A stretch of 64,000 bases of DNA, from assembly GCF_008124765.1 (NCBI RefSeq), contig NZ_VNHS01000001.1, positions 868,001-932,000 on the forward strand, written 5' to 3'. Source of the stretch: Paenibacillus methanolicus (GTDB taxonomy: Bacteria; Bacillota; Bacilli; Paenibacillales; Paenibacillaceae). Every line of letters starts with the position of its first letter. The stretch's first letter is position 1. Of the stretch, positions 41,926-49,045 are shown in pieces. The notes beneath the pieces were generated by a model. It was given only the letters and a program-made list of their open reading frames with translations, ran no database searches and was not told the DNA's origin. The translations under genes were made by a program, and so were the position numbers.

Positions 41926-44216
41926 CGGTCTTTCACCGCCTTCCTAAGGGCATCCGTCGGCTTCTGCAGTTCCGATGGATCGATCGGGAGTCTTGAAATC
42001 CGCGTGCCTACAGCTTGGAAGACGGCTTCCGCGATGGCCGGAGCAAGACCTACCGATCCAATTTCTCCCACGCCTCTTGGCCCGTGCGGGTCGCCTTCCG
42101 GCAGCTCCTCGATCGGCACGACCTCGAAGCCGCCTCGGGAATCCGCGATCGTCGGGATCAAGTAGGTGTCGAAATTTCTCGTCACATAGCGGCCTTCGTC
42201 CATGATCGCTTCTTCCGTCAGCGCGTAACCGAGCGCCATGCTGCTGCCGCCTTCGATTTGTCCGAGATAGCCTTGGGGATTCATCACCGGGCCTGCCGCA
42301 ACCGCGTGGAATTGATCCGTGACGCGCACGCGGCCGGTGAGCGTATTCACCTCGGCTTCGACGGCGACGGCGGCGTACGTATACAGCAAGTGGGCGCCGA
42401 TCCGCTTCGTGTCCGAGGCCGGGAAGATGAAATTGGTCTCGACCGCGATTTCTTCGCTCGAACCGGCGGCAAGATTCTGATAAGCGAGAAGCAAGCGCTT
42501 CTCTCCGCTCTTCTCGCGCACGCCGCCTTCGCCGATCGCCAGCTCTTCCGCCGGCCGGTCCAGCTGCGCGGCCGCCGCCTTGAGCAGCGCCGATCGGAAC
42601 GGATCGCGCATCCGCTGCAGCGACTGCCACATCATGCTGGTCGCGCGCGACGCCGTCGTCGATCCGCTGTCCGGCACCCGATCGGTGTCGCCGATGACGA
42701 TGCGGAAGTCGTCCGGCGCGAAGCCGAACTCTTCGATCAGCATCAGCTCCAACGTTGCGATCAGCCCTTGGCCGAATTCCTCGTACCCGAACAGCGCTTC
42801 GATCTTCCCGTCCGCCGCCAGCCGTAGCCTGCCGCCGGCCGGATCGGGAATGCCGAAGCCGAGGCCGGCGCCGTGCATGACGAACGCGGCCCCGATTCCT
42901 TTGCGAATCCATGGCGGCGACGAAGGAGCGGAAGCGGCGTACGCAAGGCGCTCTCGCCTTGCGTATAATGCCGACTCCGCAAGCGTGCGCCAGACTTGCT
43001 CCGCGCCGTTCGTCTGCGCGATCGGATGCCCGAATGGACCCGGATCCTCCGCGCGTCTCCTATTTCGTTGCCGGAATTCCCACGGATCGATTCCCGCCTT
43101 ATACGCAAGCCGATCCATCTGTCCTTCCAGCGCGAATATCGCTTGATTGCCGCCGAACCCGCGGAACTCGCCCGACATTCCGTTGTTCGTATGGACCGAC
43201 ACGCCGGACACGTACAAATGCTCGTAACGGTAGGGCCCTATGACATGCTCGACCGCGAAATTCAGCACCTCGGCGCCTAGCGTCGCGTACGGCCCGGTAT
43301 CGGCGATAATATTTACGTCGTGCGCCATGATCCGGCCGTCCGCATCGATGCCGGTTTTCATTCTGATTTTCATTGGATGCCGTTTCAAGCCGGCGCGCAC
43401 CGATTCCCAGCGGGAATTGTGGATTTTAACCGGACGGCCCGTATGCAAGGCGAGCAGCGCGCCGTAAGGTTGAATGTTCAGCTCGTCTTTGCCGCCGAAC
43501 GAACCGCCGATGGGACTCGATACGATGCGAATGCTCGCCTGTGGCCGGTCTAGAATGCGCGAGAGCTGCAGCCGGTCCATCAGACCGTGCTGGGTCGGGG
43601 CGTAAACCGTCAACCGGCCGTCCGGTTCGGGAACGAACAGCCCGCCTTCCGTCTCCATATAAGCGTGCATCTGCCTAGGCGTGATGTAGGTTTCTTCCAC
43701 GATATGCGCGCAGCCCTCGAACCCATCCGCAATATTACCCCGTTCATATCCGGCGCGGTGCAGCACGTTGCCGTGCGGGTGAAGCTTCGGCGCGCCGTCG
43801 GCCAGGGCCGCTTCGGGATCATCGACCGGCGCGAGCGCGTCGTAGTCCACTTCGATGAGCGACAGCGCGTAATCCGCCAGCTCCGGCGTATCCGCGGCGA
43901 CCGTCGCGACTGCGTCTCCCACGTAACGCACGTAATCTCGGCACAGCACGGGTTGATCCTGCACGGCGATCCCATAGCCGTTCAGCCCCGGTACGTCGCG
44001 CCAGGTCAATACCGCATGAACGCCTTCCAGCGCTTCGGCCTCGGACGTATCGATTGACTTGATGCGGGCATAAGGATGCGAGCTGCGCAGCACCCGGCCA
44101 TGCAGCATGCCGGACATGCTCATATCCGTCAAGTAGGTTAACGCGCCTGTCACCTTGGCAGGCCCGTCAGGCCTGATCCGCCATCTCCCGCCGCTAGTTT
44201 CCCGGTTCAACGCCAT
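41922..44216 (-). CDS. pucD: Xanthine dehydrogenase molybdenum-cofactor subunit
   Basis: Catalytic subunit, 764 aa, oxidising hypoxanthine/xanthine at the Mo-pterin centre. Seen: N-terminal AKVTGALTYLTDM, the SSPIGGSFGGKDE loop (about 235-247), EFRGFGGNQAIFALE (about 351-365), and the C-terminal GVGEIGSVGLAPAIAEAV with the catalytic Glu. It overlaps pucE by ATGA and starts 13 bp after pucC. Substrate assignment as xanthine dehydrogenase rests on operon order; CO- or nicotinate-dehydrogenase-type relatives share the fold. Confidence 0.92.
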   Translation of the reverse strand: MALNRETSGGRWRIRPDGPAKVTGALTYLTDMSMSGMLHGRVLRSSHPYARIKSIDTSEAEALEGVHAVLTWRDVPGLNGYGIAVQDQPVLCRDYVRYVGDAVATVAADTPELADYALSLIEVDYDALAPVDDPEAALADGAPKLHPHGNVLHRAGYERGNIADGFEGCAHIVEETYITPRQMHAYMETEGGLFVPEPDGRLTVYAPTQHGLMDRLQLSRILDRPQASIRIVSSPIGGSFGGKDELNIQPYGALLALHTGRPVKIHNSRWESVRAGLKRHPMKIRMKTGIDADGRIMAHDVNIIADTGPYATLGAEVLNFAVEHVIGPYRYEHLYVSGVSVHTNNGMSGEFRGFGGNQAIFALEGQMDRLAYKAGIDPWEFRQRNRRRAEDPGPFGHPIAQTNGAEQVWRTLAESALYARRERLAYAASAPSSPPWIRKGIGAAFVMHGAGLGFGIPDPAGGRLRLAADGKIEALFGYEEFGQGLIATLELMLIEEFGFAPDDFRIVIGDTDRVPDSGSTTASRATSMMWQSLQRMRDPFRSALLKAAAAQLDRPAEELAIGEGGVREKSGEKRLLLAYQNLAAGSSEEIAVETNFIFPASDTKRIGAHLLYTYAAVAVEAEVNTLTGRVRVTDQFHAVAAGPVMNPQGYLGQIEGGSSMALGYALTEEAIMDEGRYVTRNFDTYLIPTIADSRGGFEVVPIEELPEGDPHGPRGVGEIGSVGLAPAIAEAVFQAVGTRISRLPIDPSELQKPTDALRKAVKDR

Positions 44217-44229
44217 CTCTCCTCACTCC

Positions 44230-45189
44230 TTATGCAAAACGCTCCCGTAGGCGCCAAAGCTCGGCAACCAGTAAATTCGCCACCGTCATCTTGCGATAGC
44301 CGCGCGAAGCGAATAAATCGCCGACAGGCTCGAATTCGTCCATCGCCGATCGGTGAACCTCGGCCGCGCAATCTTCTCCGAGCGGGTCGGCATGCCGTTC
44401 AAGCAGCCGCTCCGTCCGCTCAAGCCGCTTCGGAATGGTCTGCCCGCCGCCGGCCGCGATGCGCACTTCCTTCAGCTTGCCGGCAGCATGTTCCATTCCC
44501 GCCGAAATCGCTAATGACCCGACCGAAGGCGTGAATGCTTCTCTGCGGCCGACCTTATGGTAGATGCGTACGGAAGCCGATCGGTCGGAATCCACCTTCA
44601 GCAGAGGAGCTGACCTTATGTCATTCATCGTGCCTGCGCCATTCACGCTCTCCGTGCCATGCTGCACTCGAATCTGCACGAGGACGCGTCCCGCCTGTTC
44701 GCTGCCGGAAGCAGCCAGCCAATCTTCCAGCGGTTCGGCTTGCATGCCATTCTTCCCCAGCCAGATCAGCTCGGCCTCGTCCGCGAGCAGCGCGGGGAGC
44801 GAGTCTCCGATTCGAGATACGACATTACCGCCTAACGTAGCCAAATTGCGAATCGACGGCGCCGCGATATTGCGGACGGCTTCGGCGAGCAGCGGGAATG
44901 CCGTCTGGACGAGCGGATCTTTGCGCAGCGCGGCGAGCGGGCAGCAAGCGCCGATTACAAGCTCGCTTGGTTCCAACGCATACCCCGCCAGCATTGGAAC
45001 TGCGCTCAAGTCGATCAAATGCGCCGGCAAGACAGCCGTCCCCGCCTCCCACTGCGTGCGCAGCAGCGTGCCTCCCGCCGCATAAACGGCAGTCTCGCCT
45101 AACGATTGTTTCATCCGATAAGCCTCCCCGATCTCTTGGGGACGCCATACGGTCGGCATAACGGACATGCCGGGATGCGTGTTCGGCAT
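44230..45189 (-). CDS. pucC: Xanthine dehydrogenase FAD subunit
   Basis: FAD-binding medium subunit, 319 aa. The VYAAGGTLLRTQWEAG segment (about 35-50) and NIAAPSIRNLATLGGNVVSR (about 111-130) are the pyrophosphate- and isoalloxazine-binding motifs of CoxM-type proteins; the C-terminal CO-dehydrogenase flavoprotein domain runs from about 195. ATG at 45189 follows AAGGAGGCG. It lies between pucB (115 bp gap) and pucD. Confidence 0.9.
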   Translation of the reverse strand: MPNTHPGMSVMPTVWRPQEIGEAYRMKQSLGETAVYAAGGTLLRTQWEAGTAVLPAHLIDLSAVPMLAGYALEPSELVIGACCPLAALRKDPLVQTAFPLLAEAVRNIAAPSIRNLATLGGNVVSRIGDSLPALLADEAELIWLGKNGMQAEPLEDWLAASGSEQAGRVLVQIRVQHGTESVNGAGTMNDIRSAPLLKVDSDRSASVRIYHKVGRREAFTPSVGSLAISAGMEHAAGKLKEVRIAAGGGQTIPKRLERTERLLERHADPLGEDCAAEVHRSAMDEFEPVGDLFASRGYRKMTVANLLVAELWRLRERFA

Positions 45190-45304
45190 GCGAATCGCCT
45201 CCTTGTTTGCGTTAAAATCGCTATCCCTGGATCTATGGCATGCCGATTCACCGTCAAGTGCCATTGCCGCATGATATAGGTGAAAGATTGCTAATGCATC
45301 GTTG

Positions 45305-45958
45305 TCAACGATAGGTACCGCTCTTCGCTTTGGTCTGGATCGCCTGCCACAGCATACGGGCGTGCTCGAGATCCTCCTGCGTATCCACGTCTACGAACGC
45401 CCACTCGGCGACGAACCGAGCGACGGCTCCCCGGTATTCCGGATTGCGAAAAAGTCCTCTGGCGCCTTCGTCCCCTTCCAGATCGCCAAGAACGGGAAAC
45501 AGGGAACGGCTTAGAATAGCGGGAGGCATCGGCGTCTGTCCCTTGCCCGATGCCACGTAATCGAGGAAGGGGCTGCCTTGGTAGATCTTCTTCAGTCTGC
45601 GAAGCTGCAACGAGGATACGAATGGCTGGTCGGCGAGCGAGATGAGCACGGCGTCGGGGTTCTCGCCGCGAAGCGCGTCGATGCCCGCTTGCAGGGAACG
45701 AGACAGACCTTGCGCCGCATCCCGGCAGGGCGCAATGCGAAGTTCCGGAAGAACGGTCCTCGCCTCTTCTCGTTCGCACAGCCACAGCAGCGGGTCATCG
45801 GGTCTTACGACGACGACGATCGGACTAATGCCACAGCGACACATCTCCTTAAGCCCGCGGCTGCCGAGCGTAATGCCCGGCGAAAGCTCGAGCGACAGCT
45901 TGGGTTCGCCCATTCGTTTGCTGGATCCAGCTGCCAAATAAATGCCTGCGATTTTCAC
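45305..45958 (-). CDS. pucB: MobA-like molybdenum cofactor nucleotidyltransferase
   Basis: 217-aa enzyme of the MocA/PucB type, which attaches CMP to molybdopterin to make the cytosine dinucleotide cofactor used by xanthine dehydrogenases. The N-terminal IYLAAGSSKRMGEPKL (6-21) is the NTP-binding signature; ISLADQPFV (about 105-113) carries the metal-binding Asp. GTG start at 45958 follows AAAGGGGG. The pucA frame overlaps its first 110 bp. Second gene of the puc operon. Confidence 0.9.
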   Translation of the reverse strand: MKIAGIYLAAGSSKRMGEPKLSLELSPGITLGSRGLKEMCRCGISPIVVVVRPDDPLLWLCEREEARTVLPELRIAPCRDAAQGLSRSLQAGIDALRGENPDAVLISLADQPFVSSLQLRRLKKIYQGSPFLDYVASGKGQTPMPPAILSRSLFPVLGDLEGDEGARGLFRNPEYRGAVARFVAEWAFVDVDTQEDLEHARMLWQAIQTKAKSGTYR

Positions 45959-46913
45959 TGCCGTGTCCCCCTTTGGCTCGTAAGGCGCGCCGCTGCGAGC
46001 GAACGGCGATCAGCTCCGCGACGATGCTGACGGCGATCTCGCACGGCCCTTCCGCGCCGATCCGTATACCCGCAGGCGCGTGAATAGGCGCCAACCGCGA
46101 ACCATCCAAGCCATCAACCACGAGTTGAATTCTCCGCTGAGAACCGATGATGCCGATATACGCCATCTCCAATTGGATGAGCTCCGCGAGCATGACGCTG
46201 TCTCTGTGCGCTTGATGGCTGCCGATGACCGCATATCCTCCTCGCCGGATGCCCGCCGCGGCGATGATCGCCTCCGGCGCGCCAGCAACCAGCTCCGCGC
46301 CAGGGAAACGCTCCCGCTTCAACAATCCTTCGCGCCAATCCGCGACGATGACCCGGAAGCCCGCTTCCTGCGCCAGCCGGCTGATCGGCATCGCGTCTTC
46401 GCCCGCGCCGAACAGGAGCAGCGGCGGCCTCGGCACGAGCAGCGTCCGCGGAAATTGCGGGTCTTCGCTTGCCGACTCAGCGGCATCGCCGCTCTCCAGG
46501 CGGTAATGGAGCAATCCGCCGCGCTGCTCGCGGATCAGCCGAGTGGTCTCGCCTCGTTCCATACGTCGTCCGGCTTCCGTCAAACAATCCCACAAGTGGC
46601 CGCGCACGGGCTCTAGCATTACGCTGATCGCGCCGCCGCATCCGACCGACTCGCCCCATATGGCATCCTCGTCGGGATTCATATTGTAATCGACGCGCCG
46701 CATGTCCCCCGTACGCCAAACATCAGGCACGCGCGCTAGTAAATCCGCTTCCAGACAGCCCGGGCTGATGCTGCCAATCGAACCGGATTGCAGCCGGAAC
46801 AGCATCGCCGCGCCGGTCTTGCGATAGGCGTGACCTTTCACCGACGCGATGGTCGCCAGCACGGCAGGCGCGTCCTCCTGACGAATCGCTTGTAGAATAG
46901 GTTGATAATCCAT
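45849..46913 (-). CDS. pucA: Xanthine dehydrogenase maturation factor, XdhC/CoxI family
   Basis: 354 aa as read. N-terminal XdhC domain (ILQAIRQEDAPAVLATIASVKG, CGGAISVMLEP) and a C-terminal Rossmann domain (about 170-320; LLLFGAGEDAMPISRLAQEAGF, VIGSHQAHRD, IGIIGSQRRI). It delivers and sulfurates the Mo cofactor. The last ~36 residues are read inside pucB out of frame. In the other frame a TGA overlaps the pucB GTG (GTGA), the usual coupling, so a 1-base frameshift near the end (or a sequencing error) is possible. ATG at 46913 after GGGGGCG. Confidence 0.87.
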   Translation of the reverse strand: MDYQPILQAIRQEDAPAVLATIASVKGHAYRKTGAAMLFRLQSGSIGSISPGCLEADLLARVPDVWRTGDMRRVDYNMNPDEDAIWGESVGCGGAISVMLEPVRGHLWDCLTEAGRRMERGETTRLIREQRGGLLHYRLESGDAAESASEDPQFPRTLLVPRPPLLLFGAGEDAMPISRLAQEAGFRVIVADWREGLLKRERFPGAELVAGAPEAIIAAAGIRRGGYAVIGSHQAHRDSVMLAELIQLEMAYIGIIGSQRRIQLVVDGLDGSRLAPIHAPAGIRIGAEGPCEIAVSIVAELIAVRSQRRALRAKGGHGSENRRHLFGSWIQQTNGRTQAVARAFAGHYARQPRA

Positions 46914-46976
46914 AGACAACGCCCCCATCTTAACGGCCGATGTGCCGGTTTTGCCAGAAATAAATGTTAGTATTCC

Positions 46977-47029
46977 TTACATAATAGTGCAATGAATTCG
47001 TTTAATCAATATATATGTAAGATTACATA
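46977..47029 (-). promoter_or_regulatory. puc operon promoter with palindromic operator
   Basis: On the minus strand TTGATT (47004-47009), 17 bases, TATTAT (46981-46986). A perfect 16-bp palindrome TATGTAAGATTACATA (47014-47029) lies just upstream of the -35, and a half-site TTACATAA repeats at 46977-46984 over the -10. It does not match the PucR box as I recall it. Confidence 0.65.
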
Positions 47030-47094
47030 ACATTGATTACGAATATTAAACATTCATCTCTACCGAAACTCCATGTTCGGCTAACGCGCAACAA

Positions 47095-47127
47095 AGAGGC
47101 GGACATCCAATATGGACATCCGCCTCT
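47095..47127 (-). terminator. Terminator after the GNAT gene
   Basis: AGAGGCGGA (47095-47103) pairs with TCCGCCTCT (47119-47127), inner TCCA/TGGA; read leftward TTTGTT follows. Confidence 0.75.
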
Positions 47128-47152
47128 GCGAGGACAATTTACTACCTTTGAA

Positions 47153-47575
47153 TTAGAGTGCTTTCACCATGGCGACATGCGGAATATCCGCTTCCATGAA
47201 CACGTCCGAGATTCGCTTATAACCCAACTTCTCGTAGAACGGCTCGGCGTGCGTCTGCGCGTGCAGCTTCGCTTTCTTCAGCCCTTTCGCCTGCGCTAGG
47301 GTCTCCAGGGCATCCATGATGTGCCGGCCCAAACCCAGCTTGCGGTATTCAGGCAATATGCAGATGCGCTCCATCTTAGCCAAGTCTTCCACGACGCGAG
47401 TCCGCCCTGTCCCGACCGGCTGGCCTTCATGGTACACGAGCACATGCTCGGCGCGCTCTTCATGCTCGTCGTATTCTTCCTCTTCAGACACGCCTTGCTC
47501 GCCCACGAAGACGATCTTCCTAATTTTGTAGACGGCTTCCAGCTCGTCTTTGGAGAGGGCTTGTTTCGTTATCAT
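47153..47575 (-). CDS. GNAT-family N-acetyltransferase (YjcF-like)
   Basis: 140 aa. Starts with KDELEAVYKIRKIVFVGEQG (the ElaA/YjcF-type opening) and has the acetyl-CoA loop LPEYRKLGLGRHIMDALE (about 74-91) and the C-terminal AEPFYEKLGYKR strand. Small cytoplasmic acetyltransferase of unknown substrate. ATG at 47575 after AAAGGATG. Monocistronic, 28 bp left of the next gene in the same direction. Confidence 0.85.
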   Translation of the reverse strand: MITKQALSKDELEAVYKIRKIVFVGEQGVSEEEEYDEHEERAEHVLVYHEGQPVGTGRTRVVEDLAKMERICILPEYRKLGLGRHIMDALETLAQAKGLKKAKLHAQTHAEPFYEKLGYKRISDVFMEADIPHVAMVKAL

Positions 47576-47603
47576 GCTGTCTTCATCCTTTTCACGTAAT
47601 CTA

Positions 47604-48428
47604 TCAACGGAGCAAACGGATCATCTGCACGACCGACCTGCGGTCTCCCGGCAGTACGGCTTCCGTGCTTCGAAGCTGCGACGAGCCGTCGCCGTCGAGA
47701 AAAATGCCGCCTAGCAGCGCCGCATCGCTATCCTGCTTGTCGTATTCCATTATGGCTTGTCTAAATTGCGAGGCCGTCGCGGCATTCTCGCTCACGATCA
47801 GCAACAGACGTCCGCGATCATCGTATACGGCCGCGGTCCGCAGGCGCCGGTCATCCGGGAAAGGCATCCGCTCGGCGTCCGCCTTCCAACGCCACATACT
47901 CTCGGGACCGGGGCTCAAATCAAGACTAATGCCGCCTTGCGCCCAATACCGATGCCGATCCGTCACCTCGATATCGGCTGCGCTTCGCACCGTCTGCACG
48001 CTGAACTTCGCGGCCGCCGAATCCCAGACTAAGGTGCCTCTCGCATACTTGACGTTCTCTTCCCCCGAGCCGTAACCGGACGCCGCGTTCACGGGGACGT
48101 CGTTATGCACGGCAATGCTCAGTAGCGCCCTCTCGTAAAAGAAGCCGCCGTTCACGCCGAAGAATGCCGTATCCGCCACGTTCGCGTTCACCCGCTCGAA
48201 CTTAATATTATCCGGCGACGTCTTCAGCAGATGGATCTTGACGCCGTCCGGCGACTCGTGCCGGCTGTACGCGTACTCGCGAAATCCGTCCGGCTTGTCG
48301 CCATCCGGCCGGATTAGCATGTACGCGATTCCCGAGAACACGAAGAGCGCCGCAATCAGGATTGCCGCGCCCGGCGCGTTAAGCATTGGCCATCTTCGGC
48401 GGCTCACCCGGTTCTCCGCGTCCGTCAT
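47604..48428 (-). CDS. Phosphodiester glycosidase-like (NAGPA-type) membrane protein
   Basis: 274 aa: one N-terminal membrane anchor (about 19-38) and an extracellular NAGPA-like domain with FFGVNGGFF (about 88-96), the Gly-rich AASGYGSGEEN, and GGIFLDGDGSSQL (about 240-252) with the conserved Asp-Gly-Asp-Gly. Known relatives cleave N-acetylglucosamine phosphodiesters from glycans. The ATG overlaps the TGA of the ArsR-type gene by 4 bases and lacks its own good ribosome site, so translation is coupled to that regulator. Confidence 0.83.
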   Translation of the reverse strand: MTDAENRVSRRRWPMLNAPGAAILIAALFVFSGIAYMLIRPDGDKPDGFREYAYSRHESPDGVKIHLLKTSPDNIKFERVNANVADTAFFGVNGGFFYERALLSIAVHNDVPVNAASGYGSGEENVKYARGTLVWDSAAAKFSVQTVRSAADIEVTDRHRYWAQGGISLDLSPGPESMWRWKADAERMPFPDDRRLRTAAVYDDRGRLLLIVSENAATASQFRQAIMEYDKQDSDAALLGGIFLDGDGSSQLRSTEAVLPGDRRSVVQMIRLLR

Positions 48429-48790
48429 GGATGGGTCAAATGCTGAAGCGTCAGCATGAACAGTTGCTCCACATGATCGTCGTCCAGCGAATAAAAGACC
48501 GTCTTGCCGACTTTGCGGCGCTTGACGATCCGAAGATTGCGCAGCAAGCGCAGTTGATGCGAGATCGCCGATTGTCCCATCTCCAGCACCTGCGTCAGAT
48601 CATGCACGCACAACTCGCTTTGCTGCAGCGCATGGATGATTTTCACGCGGGTCGGGTCGCCCAATGCTTTGAACAGATCGGCCAGCTGCGCCGCGGACTG
48701 CTCGGTCACCAGCTTGCCCCGTATTGCCGCCAGATCGGCAACCGTGCCTTCGCATGTCGCCTCGCATGCTTCCATCGCCGTCTTCTCCAT
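48425..48790 (-). CDS. ArsR/SmtB-family metal-sensing repressor
   Basis: 121 aa. Helix-turn-helix in ELCVHDLTQVLEMGQSAISHQL (about 58-79). Possible metal sites: N-terminal CEATC (Cys8, Cys12), the Cys and His of ELCVHD, and an alpha-5 set DDDHVEQL...QHLTH (Asp/His then His/His) like SmtB/CzrA. The start at 48790 (MEKTAMEAC) follows GGGTGAGAG. The frame is open much further upstream, but a TATAAT at 48829-48834 makes upstream starts unlikely. Coupled to the glycosidase-like gene. Confidence 0.87.
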   Translation of the reverse strand: MEKTAMEACEATCEGTVADLAAIRGKLVTEQSAAQLADLFKALGDPTRVKIIHALQQSELCVHDLTQVLEMGQSAISHQLRLLRNLRIVKRRKVGKTVFYSLDDDHVEQLFMLTLQHLTHP

Positions 48791-48821
48791 ATATCTCTCA
48801 CCCGCCATGTCCATTGGTCTG

Positions 48822-48848
48822 TCTTGCATTATAGCATATTTCGCAAGA
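48822..48848. promoter_or_regulatory. Inverted repeat around the arsR-type promoter
   Basis: TCTTGC (48822-48827) and GCAAGA (48843-48848) flank the TATAAT-like -10 of the ArsR gene, a plausible self-operator. No good -35 is evident. Confidence 0.4.
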
Positions 48849-48888
48849 AGGATGCAGGGCGCTAGCTGGCCGCTTCGCGGTCCAATGC

Positions 48889-48917
48889 GAACAAGCCGCC
48901 TGCGAGGCGGCTTGTTC
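48889..48917. repeat. Perfect 12-bp-stem hairpin
   Basis: GAACAAGCCGCC (48889-48900) pairs with GGCGGCTTGTTC (48906-48917). It lies between the GH3 gene end and the ArsR gene. No T run follows in the leftward direction, so it is not a standard terminator, though it may still end the GH3 transcript. Confidence 0.7.
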
Positions 48918-48943
48918 AAAATACAAGATAACCGAATACTAAT

Positions 48944-49045
48944 TGCTGCATTCCCAATCTTTGGATTGGGGACGCAAACCAATCAGCTTCTCTAGCTGAA
49001 TGCTGCATTCCCAATCTTTGGATTGGGGACGCAAACCAATCAGCT
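48944..49045 (-). repeat. Second locus of the structured repeat family (two units)
   Basis: Units at 48944-48986 (lacking the first arm) and 48994-49045. They share TGCATTCCCAATC, ACGCAAACCAATCAGC and GCTGAATGC with the array at 8028-8260, but the inner hairpin is TTCCCAATC / GATTGGGGA instead of TTCCCAATC / GATTGTGAA. The unit ends at the TAA stop of the GH3 gene, as the first array ends at the stop of the M42 gene. Confidence 0.9.
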
